Origin: Nitrospira defluvii
GTDB taxonomy: Bacteria > Nitrospirota > Nitrospiria > Nitrospirales > Nitrospiraceae
Assembly (NCBI GenBank): GCA_000196815.1
Contig: FP929003.1
Span: forward strand, 3,185,501-3,249,500
Direction of reading: 5' to 3'
DNA length: 64,000 bases
Under the pieces are notes generated by a model. The model was not told the origin of the DNA, made no database searches, and saw only the letters and a program-made list of their open reading frames with translations. Both the position numbers and the translations under genes were made by a program. Shown piece by piece: positions 8,295-18,123 of this stretch. The number at the start of each line of letters is the position of its first letter. Position 1 is the first letter of the stretch.

Positions 8295-8578
8295 GACGTG
8301 TTTCTTCTTCCCGTAACATAGACCCTCTATGAACGGCTCACTGACTCTGCGCGCTGGAGCGACACGTCGTCAGAACAGGCGAAGGCACGCAGAGAAGTGA
8401 CCTACAGGCAGGCCTCAATGGTCGGTGTGGCTTGTGCGCTGTCGGCATCATAGGCTGGGCCCATTCCTGATTCCAGTCGCTCGTCGAATCTTCATCAAAC
8501 TTTAATGTAACGCCGGCGGCAGCCTGGCGGATCAGGTGGTTCGGCAAGGCTTGTCTTCCCGATGTTCCGACAAGGAAA

Positions 8579-8785
8579 CTAGCAGGATGCGGAAAAAGTC
8601 CGCCAGCGGCGTTCTCGCATCGCTCAGCGGCTCACCGTACCGCAAGAGTACGATTCGCCCCTGTGCTCGCTGCGGCCTTGCTGGACGGCCTTTTTGCGCA
8701 TCCTGCGAGGCTGTTCAACGTCGTCCCACACCGCGTATCTGTGGTGGCTTTGGGACTCAAAATGAGTTTTTCCGCAACCTGCTAG
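8579..8785. repeat. MITE-like element with imperfect terminal inverted repeats
   Basis: A ~207-base element begins CTAGCAGGATGCGGAAAAA and ends with its near-complement (TTTTTCCGCAACCTGCTAG); 20 of 22 terminal bases pair. An internal copy of the arm (GGCCTTTTTGCGCATCCTGC, up to 8706) pairs with the left end, so the first ~125 bases alone could fold into a long hairpin. No transposase is encoded. I recall similar sequences as widespread in Nitrospira genomes but could not search. The right end overlaps the last codons of the downstream-ending emrA-like gene and supplies its TAG. The remaining gap, 8295-8578, shows nothing recognisable. Confidence 0.65.
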
Positions 8786-10329
8786 TGACGTCCTGTGCCC
8801 AAAACCGGCCGCCCCTCACCCGGCTCGAAACCTGGCCCGAGCCGCGAGCTACCACGCCCTGCCTCAGGCACCAACGATCCGGAGCGTGGACCGATCGAAG
8901 GCGCAAGAGGCGCCGTCGTAACTCCCAGATCAGGACTTCGTCGCGGAATGAATGTGCTCGGCACCGGATCACGGTGCGTACGCATCCGGTCGAGGTCCGC
9001 CGGAACCCGTCCTTCAGGCGACGTACGCGCATCACCTTTTCGTGGCACGATCCGCTGATTTTCTTCCTCATCGTCGAGAAGGGAACCCGTCGACTCGCCT
9101 CGATCGCCGACGACCAAATTAGTCGCGATCACGTCCGTTGCCAGCGATTCCGCCATCGGCAATTCGTCCGCATAGACATCGGTCTCGTATTCGGCCGTGG
9201 AGGGAGTCGCCAGGGAGGTCCACACGGATTGCCCGGACTCGGTGATATTGATGCTGGTCACAGTCGACAGGCCTGGCCGGATCGGATGTTCCCGCAGTTC
9301 GTCCGCAGGCAAGGCGATACGAACCGGAACGCGCTCGACGATGTGAATGAAGTTGCCGGTCGAATTGTCCGGAGGCAACAGAGCGAACGCGCTGCCGCTC
9401 CCCGGCACCAGACCCTCGACCGTGCCGTGGAACGTTTGCTTCGATCCGTACAGGCTCACATTGACCAAGGCCGGCTGGCCTGGACGGACATGCTGTAGTT
9501 CGGTTTCGCGCAAATTCGCTTCGACCCACAGATGATCCAGCGGAACGATGGTCATGAGCAGCGCTCCAGGCTGAACACGATCTCCCACCTGAGCTTTGCG
9601 CTTGGCGACATATCCCGAAATGGGAGCGCGGATCTGTTGGCGCGCATACTCCAGATGCGCTTCGATCAGTTGATGTTTCGCGAGATCCACTGCCGGATGG
9701 GCCATGACGGTCGTGCCCCCGATCTGCGCATCCAGCGAATCCAGCTCGGCCTGGGTCTCCCGCACCTCTGCGTCCAAACTGGCAATTTTGTCCGCGGTAT
9801 TTTGCAGGATCTGCTTGGAGATCGCGCCGCTCGGAGCGGCCCGTTGATACCGGTCCATATCGTGCTCGGCCAACTCTAGCCGGGCCCGGCGCGAGCGTAA
9901 TTTTTCCGCGAGTTGCTTCCGATTGATAAACAGCGACGCAATGCGCCGAACCTCCTCGCCCAACCGGCCACGAGCCCTTCCCAGTGCAGCGTAGGCCTGA
10001 TGTTCGTCCAACTTGATCATCAAGTCGCCGCGATTGACGAACTGTGTTTCCTCCGCCAGCACCTGCGTCACAATGCCGGAGGCCTGCGCCGCCACCGGCA
10101 CCAGGTTCCCTGTGACGTAGGCGTTATCGGTTCGTACCCAAAACCGATCATGCGTATACCAATGCACCAGATAGGCGACGGTGGCGACCAGCACCAACCC
10201 CGCCACGACCAGGAGCCGTCGATTCCGGCGCGCACGAATGGCCTTCGGATGGATACGGTAGGGGCCGGCCGGCGGCGGGCCACCAGAGGATTGCGGAGGC
10301 TGAGCCATATCTGCAGTTGTGGTTGTCAT
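8782..10329 (-). CDS. HlyD/EmrA-family membrane fusion protein of a drug efflux pump
   Basis: The 515-residue periplasmic adaptor links an inner-membrane MFS pump to an outer-membrane channel. It has one N-terminal membrane helix (LLVVAGLVLVATVAYLV), a biotinyl-lipoyl-like segment (VPVAAQASGIVTQVLAEETQFVNRGD), a coiled-coil hairpin, and the return strand (IRAPISGYVAKRKAQVGDRVQPG). I chose the ATG at 10329, four bases after the preceding gene's stop; a TTG 12 codons upstream would overlap that gene. The last ~110-130 residues are a Pro/Arg/Gly/Ser-rich low-complexity tail beyond the normal EmrA end, and its stop codon lies in a repeat element, so the tail may be a late extension. Last gene of the efflux operon. 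Confidence 0.88.
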   Translation of the reverse strand: MTTTTADMAQPPQSSGGPPPAGPYRIHPKAIRARRNRRLLVVAGLVLVATVAYLVHWYTHDRFWVRTDNAYVTGNLVPVAAQASGIVTQVLAEETQFVNRGDLMIKLDEHQAYAALGRARGRLGEEVRRIASLFINRKQLAEKLRSRRARLELAEHDMDRYQRAAPSGAISKQILQNTADKIASLDAEVRETQAELDSLDAQIGGTTVMAHPAVDLAKHQLIEAHLEYARQQIRAPISGYVAKRKAQVGDRVQPGALLMTIVPLDHLWVEANLRETELQHVRPGQPALVNVSLYGSKQTFHGTVEGLVPGSGSAFALLPPDNSTGNFIHIVERVPVRIALPADELREHPIRPGLSTVTSINITESGQSVWTSLATPSTAEYETDVYADELPMAESLATDVIATNLVVGDRGESTGSLLDDEEENQRIVPRKGDARTSPEGRVPADLDRMRTHRDPVPSTFIPRRSPDLGVTTAPLAPSIGPRSGSLVPEAGRGSSRLGPGFEPGEGRPVLGTGRH

Positions 10330-10333
10330 GGAT

Positions 10334-11842
10334 TTAGCTCGGATTCTGTTTCGGTCGTTTTTCAATGTCCGGATTGTGATAGCCGCCGCCCAAGGATTCG
10401 ATCAGATCGACTGCCGCCACCAGTTGGTCGCTCTCCAGCGCCCGTAACGCATACTCCTGCTCCAGCACCGGATAACGATGTCGCAGCACTTCCCGATCAT
10501 CATCGAGCCCATTCACGAGTCGCACCTTCGCCAACCGCCAGTCGTCGCCCAACGAGGCCACCAGCCGTTTGTGCGAAGCCATGATCTCGTTCGTCGTTTG
10601 CCAGGCACTCAAACTGTCGGCGACTTCCCGCATCGCTTCCAGCAGCGTGTCGTTGTAGAGTTCCACCGCCGCATCGTATTCCGCCCGTTGCGCCCCCAAT
10701 TCACCGCGGAGCCGGCCGCCTTCAAACCAAGGCATGCGCAATCCGGGCGCCAAGCCGTACGTGAAGCTTTGACCGCTGAAAAGAAAATTGGCCAGCTTGT
10801 CGGTACCCTTCGCCAATGTCAGTGCATTGAATCCCACGAATCCCGTCAGATCGATGGTGGGATAGAACTGCGTCGTCGCCACTCTGACCAAACGCGAGGC
10901 GGCGTGGGCACGATACAGGGCAGCGGCCAGATCGGGCCGATGGACGAGTAATCCCAGGGACAGATGATCCGGCGCCGCCATCTGACTGGGAACGATCACT
11001 TTCGGCTTGGCAAAGAGATGGGCCCCTTCATCCGGCCCCTTGCCGACCAATCGCGCCAGTAGATGACGCTGCACATCCAGCTGATCGCGGATCGCCGCCT
11101 GGCGCTTGAACGCGGCTTCATAGTCGGCCACCGCGATTTTCACCGGCTGGTCGTTATCAAGCCCGAGCCGGAACCGAGTCTCCGCCAGTGTCTTGAGCTC
11201 GCGGCGGATGCCGACGATGGTTTTGACGATATCGAGTTGCTGTTGAAGCGCCTGGCCGCGGAAATAGGCGCGGGCAATGCCGGTGGTCAGCCGCAGTCGA
11301 ACTTCGGCCGTTTCCGCTTCTTCGGCCGCCGCATGGCCCAGCGCGGCTTCCAGCATGGCCCGGTTCTTTCCCCAAAAATCGAACTCATACCGGAAGCTCA
11401 ACGGGTTGATAATCCCGTACATGATCCTGATGCCTGCCACTTCCGGATTCAGGGCTGCAAACACGCCATGTTGTGAAATGCGCTCGTACGTCAGCGACGC
11501 GTCCGCTTCGAGAAACGGCAAGAGCCGCGCGCCTTCGACCTTCACCAGTGACGTGGCCTGCCGTAGCCGCGCCGCCGCATGTTTTAACCCGGGGTTGTCG
11601 TTGAGCGACTGCTCGATCAACCCGTTCAGTTCCGGATTGCCGAACTGTTCCCACCAGCGATCCGCCGGCCAATTCTGAAGCCGGGACGTGACCTCCGCCA
11701 GCGTCTCCGTCATTTCAGGCGCCTCGAGATATTGCGCCGGTTGATCCCCTTTCGGGATCCAGGCACACCCGCCGAAGAAGAGCGCGCAGCCGATCCCCAG
11801 ACCGATCCGCAACCGCCGCGCGGTGGTGACTCGCGACCTCAT
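10334..11842 (-). CDS. outer-membrane efflux lipoprotein, NodT/OprM (TolC) family
   Basis: The 502-residue product begins with a basic, hydrophobic leader ending in a lipobox-like FFGGC (Cys26), then the mature start CAWIPKGDQPAQYLEAPE. The typical NodT phrases WWEQFGNPELNGLIEQSLNDNPGLKHAAARLRQA and the second-repeat LVHRPDLAAALYRA are present. It would form the trimeric outer-membrane duct of the pump. The ATG overlaps the TGA of the MFS gene upstream by four bases (translational coupling), and the adaptor gene follows four bases after its stop. Substrate unknown. Confidence 0.9.
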   Translation of the reverse strand: MRSRVTTARRLRIGLGIGCALFFGGCAWIPKGDQPAQYLEAPEMTETLAEVTSRLQNWPADRWWEQFGNPELNGLIEQSLNDNPGLKHAAARLRQATSLVKVEGARLLPFLEADASLTYERISQHGVFAALNPEVAGIRIMYGIINPLSFRYEFDFWGKNRAMLEAALGHAAAEEAETAEVRLRLTTGIARAYFRGQALQQQLDIVKTIVGIRRELKTLAETRFRLGLDNDQPVKIAVADYEAAFKRQAAIRDQLDVQRHLLARLVGKGPDEGAHLFAKPKVIVPSQMAAPDHLSLGLLVHRPDLAAALYRAHAASRLVRVATTQFYPTIDLTGFVGFNALTLAKGTDKLANFLFSGQSFTYGLAPGLRMPWFEGGRLRGELGAQRAEYDAAVELYNDTLLEAMREVADSLSAWQTTNEIMASHKRLVASLGDDWRLAKVRLVNGLDDDREVLRHRYPVLEQEYALRALESDQLVAAVDLIESLGGGYHNPDIEKRPKQNPS

Positions 11843-13437
11843 GGCACCTCCTCGATCAATTCTTCCGCCCGCATTTCACGCAGCTCGTCGGCCGGATCCG
11901 GCGCCATCGGCAAATGAGTCGGATCGGCGAACCACACCAGGATGCCCAATCCGACGAACAGGAAGCTGGCGACCAGAAACGCGTCGTTCAGACCAAGAAT
12001 CGCCGCTTCTTGCCGGATCAGCAGGCCAAGCTTGGCCTGGATCTGAGCCTGCGATAATCCGGCCGCGCTGAGTTTGGCCGTCAATTGCCCCATCGGATCG
12101 AACGAGATCGACTGCCGCCCGCCGAAGTGATCGGCCAAATGCAATTGATGAAAGTGGATACGCCGAAACAGCACGATGCCTTGAAACGTAATTCCGAACG
12201 CCCCCGCAGCCACGCGTAGGAGATTCGCAACCTCGGCCGCGCGCATGATGAGCGGACCGGACAGGCCATGCAGGGTCAACACTGTCACAGGCGTAAAAAA
12301 CGATCCCAGAAAAATGCCTTCGACGAGCATCGGCCAGAAGAGTTCTTCATAACTATGCGGATCGTCGTAGAGGCCGAGCCAGTAGAAGGTCCAGGCAAAG
12401 CCCAGACTATTGAGGCAAATCAACCAGCGGGCATCGATATACTTGCAGAGGATATGCATGACCGCGATGGCAGGCGCCCCGAGCAAGACCAGCGGCAGCA
12501 GCGCCAGCCCGGCCAGCTTGGACGAATAGCCGAGAATGAGTTGGATCTGCACGATCAACAGCGACAATAGCCCTTGGATCGAGAAGAACCCGAGCGTCAG
12601 GCTGATGAGGCCGATCACAAAATTGCGATGCATGAACAGTCGAAGGTCCAGAGTCGGATGCCGCTCTCCCAATTCCCAAATAATGAAACAGGGAAAGGCG
12701 ATTAACAGCACTACGGCGATGGCCTGGAGGAACGGCGAATCCAGCCAGTCGAAATCGTTGCCCATGTTCAGCAACGTCTGAAGTCCCAACAACAACACCG
12801 CCAGCAGCAGGAACCCGACCAGGTCGAATCGCGCATACCGGCGACGAAAGCCTCGCCCATACAACAAAGCGGCCAGCGTGCCGACAATCACAAGTGTCAA
12901 CACAAAATCCAGGTAGAACAGAAAACGCCACCCGAGCATGTAGGCGATGTATCCTCCCACCGGCATCCCGATGGTGAAGGGCGTAATGCTGAACAGGCCC
13001 CAGACGGTCAAGGCGACCGCCTTCAACCGCTTGGGGTATTCGTTGAGCAGCATGGACTGGGCGATCGGCAGGGTGATGCCGCCCGCAATCCCTTGCACAA
13101 TGCGAGCAGGAACGAACTGTGCGAGCGTCTGGCTGTCACCGCACAAATACGACGCCACGCTATACACGATGAAGGCGCCGATCAGCAGACGGTAATCGCC
13201 GATACGTCCCGAGAGGTAGCGCGCGAGCGGAAATCCCAGGGCCAACCCGACCATAAAGTCGGTCTGCGCCCAGGTGAGGAAACTCGGCAGCACGCCGCCC
13301 AGATCGCCCGACACATGCGGCAGCAGGGCAATGTAGGAACCGGCGTTGAACAACACGACGATGTGCGACAGGCCGAGGACGGCGTTGAACAGCACGAAGC
13401 GCCACCCATGCAACCGTCTGAGATAGACAACCGCCAT
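11839..13437 (-). CDS. MFS multidrug transporter, EmrB/QacA (DHA2) family
   Basis: This 532-residue inner-membrane pump has about 14 predicted membrane spans. Typical family features are the N-terminal YIALLPHVSGDLG segment, the loop ARYLSGRIGDYRLL and the antiporter motif C-like region ARIVQGIAGGITLPIAQSML. It expels drugs or toxic metabolites with proton antiport through the adaptor and NodT channel encoded downstream. The start chosen is the ATG at 13437 (MAVVYLRRLHGW), just after the stop of the FNT-channel gene; a longer frame from 13566 would overlap that gene and adds a non-hydrophobic, Arg/Pro-rich stretch. Confidence 0.88.
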   Translation of the reverse strand: MAVVYLRRLHGWRFVLFNAVLGLSHIVVLFNAGSYIALLPHVSGDLGGVLPSFLTWAQTDFMVGLALGFPLARYLSGRIGDYRLLIGAFIVYSVASYLCGDSQTLAQFVPARIVQGIAGGITLPIAQSMLLNEYPKRLKAVALTVWGLFSITPFTIGMPVGGYIAYMLGWRFLFYLDFVLTLVIVGTLAALLYGRGFRRRYARFDLVGFLLLAVLLLGLQTLLNMGNDFDWLDSPFLQAIAVVLLIAFPCFIIWELGERHPTLDLRLFMHRNFVIGLISLTLGFFSIQGLLSLLIVQIQLILGYSSKLAGLALLPLVLLGAPAIAVMHILCKYIDARWLICLNSLGFAWTFYWLGLYDDPHSYEELFWPMLVEGIFLGSFFTPVTVLTLHGLSGPLIMRAAEVANLLRVAAGAFGITFQGIVLFRRIHFHQLHLADHFGGRQSISFDPMGQLTAKLSAAGLSQAQIQAKLGLLIRQEAAILGLNDAFLVASFLFVGLGILVWFADPTHLPMAPDPADELREMRAEELIEEVP

Positions 13438-13453
13438 CGCCGCACTCCATGAC

Positions 13454-14335
13454 TTAATACGAAGGAGAATAGCCCGATTGATCGGCCCGGGCCGTCCCCG
13501 GTTGAGCCGGCACCGTGGCGGGAACGGATTGGGTCGCGGCCGGCGCACTCGTATGATGCGCCCCATAGATCGCCAAACCCGTAAACAGCATGCCCCCGAC
13601 CAGATTCCCCAAGGTCACCGGGATCTGATTCCAGAGCCACCAGGTCGACACACTGACATTGGCTCCCAGCAACATGCCGACGGGCATGAGAAACATGTTC
13701 ACGACCGCATGCTCGAATCCTTGCGAAAAGAACAACAAGGTCGGTCCCCAGATCGCGAGAATTTTCCCGGAGAATGACGTCGACATGAACGCAGCCACCA
13801 CCGCCAGGCTGACCATCCAGTTACAGAGCATGCCTTTGGTGAACGCCGCGAGGAGCCCGGCCGTGCCATGTGACGCGTAATAGTTGGTTTTCGCTTCGGC
13901 GATCGCAATGAGTTTGGTGCCGACCGCATTGATTTGTGCATCGCCTGCGGTGGTGAGCGCGATGGCAAACAGGCCTGCATACAGGGTGCTGCCCAGCAGA
14001 TTGCCCAGGAAGACCCAACCCCAGTTTGCAAAGACCTTTCGCAGACCGGCATTTTTCTGGCCGGCCACCGCAGCGCAGGGCAACAGCGCAAAACTGCCCG
14101 TGATGATCTCGGCGCCAAGCAGAATCGCCAGCGCCAATCCGAAGGGGAAGAGCAGGCTGCCGAGAATCCAGTATCCGGTTTCGACTGCGACCGTCACCGC
14201 CATGCTCGTCCCGATTCCCAGGTAAGCGCCGGCCAGCATGCCACGCAGCACCAACTGACGCGGCGGCAAACTCAGCTTCAGCGCGCCGCCGGCCAGCATA
14301 CTGTCCACCACGCCGTATGGTTTCACATAATCCAT
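13454..14335 (-). CDS. formate/nitrite transporter (FNT/NirC-FocA) family channel
   Basis: The 293-residue protein has six predicted membrane spans and FNT signatures: LAGAYLGIGT in span 1, LGAEIITGSFALLPCA, NWGWVFLGNLLGS, and GFEHAVVNMFLMPVGMLLGA near span 5. These pentameric channels pass small monovalent anions such as nitrite or formate; beside nitrite oxidoreductase genes, nitrite import or export is the natural guess. An AAGGAGG site six bases before the ATG at 14335 fixes the start and rules out the longer frame from 14515. The last ~35 residues (Ala/Pro/Thr-rich) are a cytoplasmic tail not seen in NirC. The efflux operon follows on the same strand. Confidence 0.9.
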   Translation of the reverse strand: MDYVKPYGVVDSMLAGGALKLSLPPRQLVLRGMLAGAYLGIGTSMAVTVAVETGYWILGSLLFPFGLALAILLGAEIITGSFALLPCAAVAGQKNAGLRKVFANWGWVFLGNLLGSTLYAGLFAIALTTAGDAQINAVGTKLIAIAEAKTNYYASHGTAGLLAAFTKGMLCNWMVSLAVVAAFMSTSFSGKILAIWGPTLLFFSQGFEHAVVNMFLMPVGMLLGANVSVSTWWLWNQIPVTLGNLVGGMLFTGLAIYGAHHTSAPAATQSVPATVPAQPGTARADQSGYSPSY

Positions 14336-14729
14336 CGCAGCCTCCTTCTTCGGTTCGCCGGCCATCACTCGTCGCGCGATGCGTGGCACGGTCACGGAGA
14401 TCCTTCTGTCACACGCTTGAGCAAGGCGCGTGCCGTAGTATCTTTCAATCATCCGCAACGCTCTGAGACAGATGGGGAAGATCGTTCGGCGCTGCCTGGA
14501 CCGGATCCGAATCATCCGCTCCCTTGAGGACCTTCATGAATACGGGCGAGATCGCACAGGCGCACGGTGCGAAACCGCTCATCTCGCATCCCGCGGCAAA
14601 AGCCGCATGCGGAACGAGGATCGTCACCGCTGAAGGCACAGGGATTCCTCTCGACAGGACGGATCAGGCGGCAAAGTTGCACACAGACAAGCGCACAGAC
14701 TACGATATCGTCGGAGATGAAGACCGCCC
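14336..14729. other. intergenic region between divergent FNT channel and CHASE3 kinase genes
   Basis: This ~390-base spacer must hold the promoters of both divergent genes. A plus-strand frame from a TTG at 14524 (69 codons) ends in the TGA that overlaps the kinase TTG start, but it has no ribosome site and no recognisable content. I saw no convincing promoter, repeat or RNA. Confidence 0.4.
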
Positions 14730-16685
14730 TTGAGTGACCTGCTCAGCAATCTGCCCATTGCCCGCAAGTTGTTTCTTGCGTCGGTGATTCCTGCGCTCAC
14801 GGTTCTGCTCCTCAGCGTCTTGACCTACCGCAGCGTCACGACGTTCTCCGACGACGAAGGCCAGCTCAATGACATCTACTACTCCCAGCGATTGGCCTCG
14901 GAGTACCTTCGGCTTGTCGTGGACCTCGAAACAGGGTTCCGCGGTTTCGTGCTCACGAGCCAGGAACATTATCTGTTTCCCTATCGAACCGCCCAGGACC
15001 ATGTGCTCAACATCGGCAGGACGCTGGAAGCGCAGGTCTCCGCCTATGATGATCAACGCGCGTTGATCACCTCTGTCCAGAAGCTCGTCAGACAGTTCAT
15101 CGATGAAAAGGAAACGCTGATCGAAGCCGTGAAGGCCGAGCACACGGAGGAGGCGCGGCTCTACATTGAGGAGGGCAAGGGGCGCACGCTGATGTTGACG
15201 ATTCGGCAGGACATGGGGCGCTTCGAACATCTCGCCCAGACGGCGCTGAATACCAAACTCGCGAAACTCGCCCAGGATCGCGACACGATGCTCATGACCA
15301 TCCTCGGCGGCGGGCTCTTCGCGTTGATCTGCATGGTAGCGGCGTTGCACCTCATCGCCCACTCCATCACGACGCCGCTGGAGCGCCTGGCCACCGCAGT
15401 GATGGCGACCGATACGCATCCGATCCCGCACGTCCCGGTCATGACAAGAACCGATGAGATCGGCAATCTGTCCCGTGTCATGCACGCCATGAGCTCGGCC
15501 ATCCATTCTCACATTGCGGCGCTGCAACTGTCCGAAGCCAACCTGCGCAAGCTCAACCAGGATCTGGCCGGATCGGAGGCCAAGTACCGCAGTATCGTCG
15601 ACCATGCGCCCTTCGGGATCTTCACCACCAGGGGGATGACCCTCGTGTTCAGCAATCGCTACAACAGCCTCCTCGCGGGACTCGATCCGAGCGAAGAGAA
15701 AGACCCCGATGCAGTCCGGCGCGCGATCCACCCGGAGGACCGGGAGCGGGTCATCGAGGAATTCGCGCAGGCGGTGACGGAAGGGCAACCCTATGAAACG
15801 GTCTTCCGGTTTCTTCATGCGGACGGCACGGTCAGAAAAGTCTTGAGCCGGCGCATCCCGATTCGCGATCATTCCGGAGAGGTCGTCATGTACCAGGGAT
15901 TCAACGTGGACATCACGGCCCTCGATCTCATGCAATCGCGACTGCGGCGGGCCGAGCGACTGGCCACACTCGGACAGGTAGCCGCAGGCATCGCCCACGA
16001 AATCAGAAACCCCCTCGTCGGCATCGGCTCGACCACATCCCTCCTGCTCGACGATACCGATCCAACCGATGCGCGCCGCCCCGATCTGGCCGTCATTCTG
16101 CAGGAGACCAAACGCCTTGATCGAATCGTCAACCAGATCATCGACTATGCCCGCCCGCGTGAGATCGTGGCGTTCGCCTTCGACATGGCACAGCTGGTGC
16201 AAGAGGTCATGAAGGTCTTGGATGAGCCGCTCACGCGCAAACAGGCGACGATCCGTCTCTCGGCGCCGGACGCTCCCTACACCATTCAGGCCGATCGCGA
16301 TCAACTGAAACAAGTGCTGCTCAACGTGCTGCAGAACGCAATCGAAGCTAGCCCCTCCGGCGGGACGACTACCGTCACCCTGGTTCAGCAGGCTCGCGGT
16401 GTGGAGCCGGGACTGGAAGTCACCGTCGCAGACCGGGGCACCGGGATCAGCCCCACCCATCTCCCGCACGTCTTCGAACCGTTTTTCACGAGCGGCAAAC
16501 CGCAGGGGACAGGATTGGGACTTGCCATCTGCCGCAACATTCTCGAAGCACACGGCGGAGAAATTGCCTTGGACAGTGAAGTGGGACGCGGCACCACCGT
16601 GCGCGTCTGGGCCCCCTTACGACAACAACCACTACGAATGCAGGAAGAGGAACAGCATGCAGGCCACGATTTACGTCACGGATGA
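14730..16685 (+). CDS. CHASE3-HAMP-PAS sensor histidine kinase
   Basis: The 651-residue kinase has a first membrane helix (about 13-30), a periplasmic CHASE3 domain (to ~180, with LVVDLETGFRGFVLTSQEH), a second helix (ILGGGLFALICMVAALHLI), HAMP, a PAS domain (about 285-405), then HisKA with the phospho-acceptor His423 in GIAHEIRNPLVG and an HATPase domain with N, G1 (DRGTGIS) and G2 (GTGLGLAI) boxes. The start is a TTG without a strong ribosome site, but it places the first helix correctly. Its end overlaps the NtrC-type regulator gene by 29 bases, so the two form a system. The periplasmic ligand is unknown. Confidence 0.9.
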   Translation: MSDLLSNLPIARKLFLASVIPALTVLLLSVLTYRSVTTFSDDEGQLNDIYYSQRLASEYLRLVVDLETGFRGFVLTSQEHYLFPYRTAQDHVLNIGRTLEAQVSAYDDQRALITSVQKLVRQFIDEKETLIEAVKAEHTEEARLYIEEGKGRTLMLTIRQDMGRFEHLAQTALNTKLAKLAQDRDTMLMTILGGGLFALICMVAALHLIAHSITTPLERLATAVMATDTHPIPHVPVMTRTDEIGNLSRVMHAMSSAIHSHIAALQLSEANLRKLNQDLAGSEAKYRSIVDHAPFGIFTTRGMTLVFSNRYNSLLAGLDPSEEKDPDAVRRAIHPEDRERVIEEFAQAVTEGQPYETVFRFLHADGTVRKVLSRRIPIRDHSGEVVMYQGFNVDITALDLMQSRLRRAERLATLGQVAAGIAHEIRNPLVGIGSTTSLLLDDTDPTDARRPDLAVILQETKRLDRIVNQIIDYARPREIVAFAFDMAQLVQEVMKVLDEPLTRKQATIRLSAPDAPYTIQADRDQLKQVLLNVLQNAIEASPSGGTTTVTLVQQARGVEPGLEVTVADRGTGISPTHLPHVFEPFFTSGKPQGTGLGLAICRNILEAHGGEIALDSEVGRGTTVRVWAPLRQQPLRMQEEEQHAGHDLRHG

Positions 16686-18048
16686 CGAACCAGCCATTCG
16701 ATCCGCCATCGTCAAACGCCTTTCGCGGCGCCACCACACCGTGACCGGGTTCGAATCAGGCGAGGACGTGATCCGCGCCGTCACCCAACATGCGCCGGAC
16801 CTCATCCTGCTGGATTTGAAGATGCCCGGCATGGGAGGCGTCGAAACGCTCCGGCAGCTTCGCCCGATCGCGCCCCAGACGCTGATCATCATGCTGACGG
16901 CCTATGGCACAGTGGAAGATGCGGTCGAAGCGATGCGGCTGGGCGCCTACGATTTCCTGATCAAGTCGGTCGACCTCTCCGGTGTCGACCCTGTCGTCGA
17001 TCGCGCGATCGAATTCCTCACCCTGCGCCACCGGGTCGAATTTTCGCTCGAAGACCAGAACAGTGCCTACGCGCTCTCTAACATCGACGCGCGCAGTCCG
17101 GCGATGCAGCTCCTGCTCGGCCAGGTTCGGGATGTGGCGGCGAACGCCAAATCCACCGTGCTGCTCCAAGGCGAAACGGGCACCGGCAAGGAGTTCCTCG
17201 CGCGGGTCATTCATTGCAATAGCCCGCGCGCGTCCGGGCCCTTTGTCGCGGTGAACTGCACGGCCATTCCCAAGGAACTTTTTGAAAGCGAGCTGTTCGG
17301 ACACGAGCGGGGCGCCTTCACCGGCGCCCATCAGCGCAAACGCGGGCTGCTGGAGAAGGCCGAAGGCGGCACATTGTTTCTGGACGAAATCGGCGACCTG
17401 GACCCGGCCATGCAAGCAAAGCTGCTCCGCGTCCTGCAGGAACGCACCTTCAGGCGTGTGGGCGGGACGGAAGACCTCTCAGTAGACTTCCGCTTGATGA
17501 CCGCCACCAATCGCGACCTCAAGAAGGACACCGCGCGCGGCAGCTTCCGGGAAGATCTCTTCTTTCGGCTGAACGTGGTGACCTTCGAACTCCCGCCCCT
17601 GCGCGTGCGCACGGAGGATATTCTGCCGCTGTCCATGCAGGCCATGCTGCGATTCGGCAAAGAATTCGGCAAAGAGGTCATCGACATCGAACCCGAGGCG
17701 CAGGAACTCCTTCAGCGATACAGCTATCCAGGCAATATTCGCGAACTCCAGAACATCATCGAACGCGCCATGATTCTCTGCCACGACAAGACCTTGACCG
17801 CCGGCTGCCTCCCGCGCGAATTACGCGAGCAGGCCCCGCACATCGCCGTGGCCATGGCGAAAGGCGAGCACCCCTCCCTTCGCATTGAAATGGTGCTGGG
17901 ACAACAGACGCTGGCCGATATCGAGTCGGCCCTGATTGAGGAAGTCGTGCGCCTCTCGGATCACAATAAAACCCTGGCCGCCAAACATCTGGGATTGACG
18001 CGGTTCGCCCTGGACCGGCGCCTCAAGAAGCAAATGGACCAGGACTGA
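16657..18048 (+). CDS. NtrC-family sigma-54 response regulator
   Basis: The 463-residue protein has a receiver domain (Asp53 in LLDLKMPGMGG, acid pair D9/D10), an AAA+ domain with GETGTGKE, an intact GAFTGA loop (GHERGAFTGAHQ) and Walker B LFLDEIGDL, and a Fis-like helix-turn-helix (KTLAAKHLGLTRFALDRRLKKQ). On phosphorylation by the overlapping CHASE3 kinase it should open sigma-54 promoters. The ATG at 16657 has an AGGAAGAGGA ribosome site and starts directly with the receiver fold. Targets cannot be read from the sequence; the nearby nxr operons and efflux genes are candidates. Confidence 0.92.
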   Translation: MQATIYVTDDEPAIRSAIVKRLSRRHHTVTGFESGEDVIRAVTQHAPDLILLDLKMPGMGGVETLRQLRPIAPQTLIIMLTAYGTVEDAVEAMRLGAYDFLIKSVDLSGVDPVVDRAIEFLTLRHRVEFSLEDQNSAYALSNIDARSPAMQLLLGQVRDVAANAKSTVLLQGETGTGKEFLARVIHCNSPRASGPFVAVNCTAIPKELFESELFGHERGAFTGAHQRKRGLLEKAEGGTLFLDEIGDLDPAMQAKLLRVLQERTFRRVGGTEDLSVDFRLMTATNRDLKKDTARGSFREDLFFRLNVVTFELPPLRVRTEDILPLSMQAMLRFGKEFGKEVIDIEPEAQELLQRYSYPGNIRELQNIIERAMILCHDKTLTAGCLPRELREQAPHIAVAMAKGEHPSLRIEMVLGQQTLADIESALIEEVVRLSDHNKTLAAKHLGLTRFALDRRLKKQMDQD

Positions 18049-18123
18049 GCCGGCAGGCCGTGTATTCCGGGGTTGAACCGCGCCACTCGGGAACGGATAA
18101 TACGCACATGAATCAGGCAGGCG

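Noticed and set aside
14445-14639. Minus-strand 64-codon frame between the FNT channel and the CHASE3 kinase
   Set aside because: It has an Ala/Cys-rich start resembling a leader, but no ribosome site and no recognised family. It occupies the expected promoter region.
14700-16553. 617-codon frame opposite the CHASE3 kinase
   Set aside because: Antisense shadow of a well-supported kinase; composition is typical of reverse-frame artefacts.
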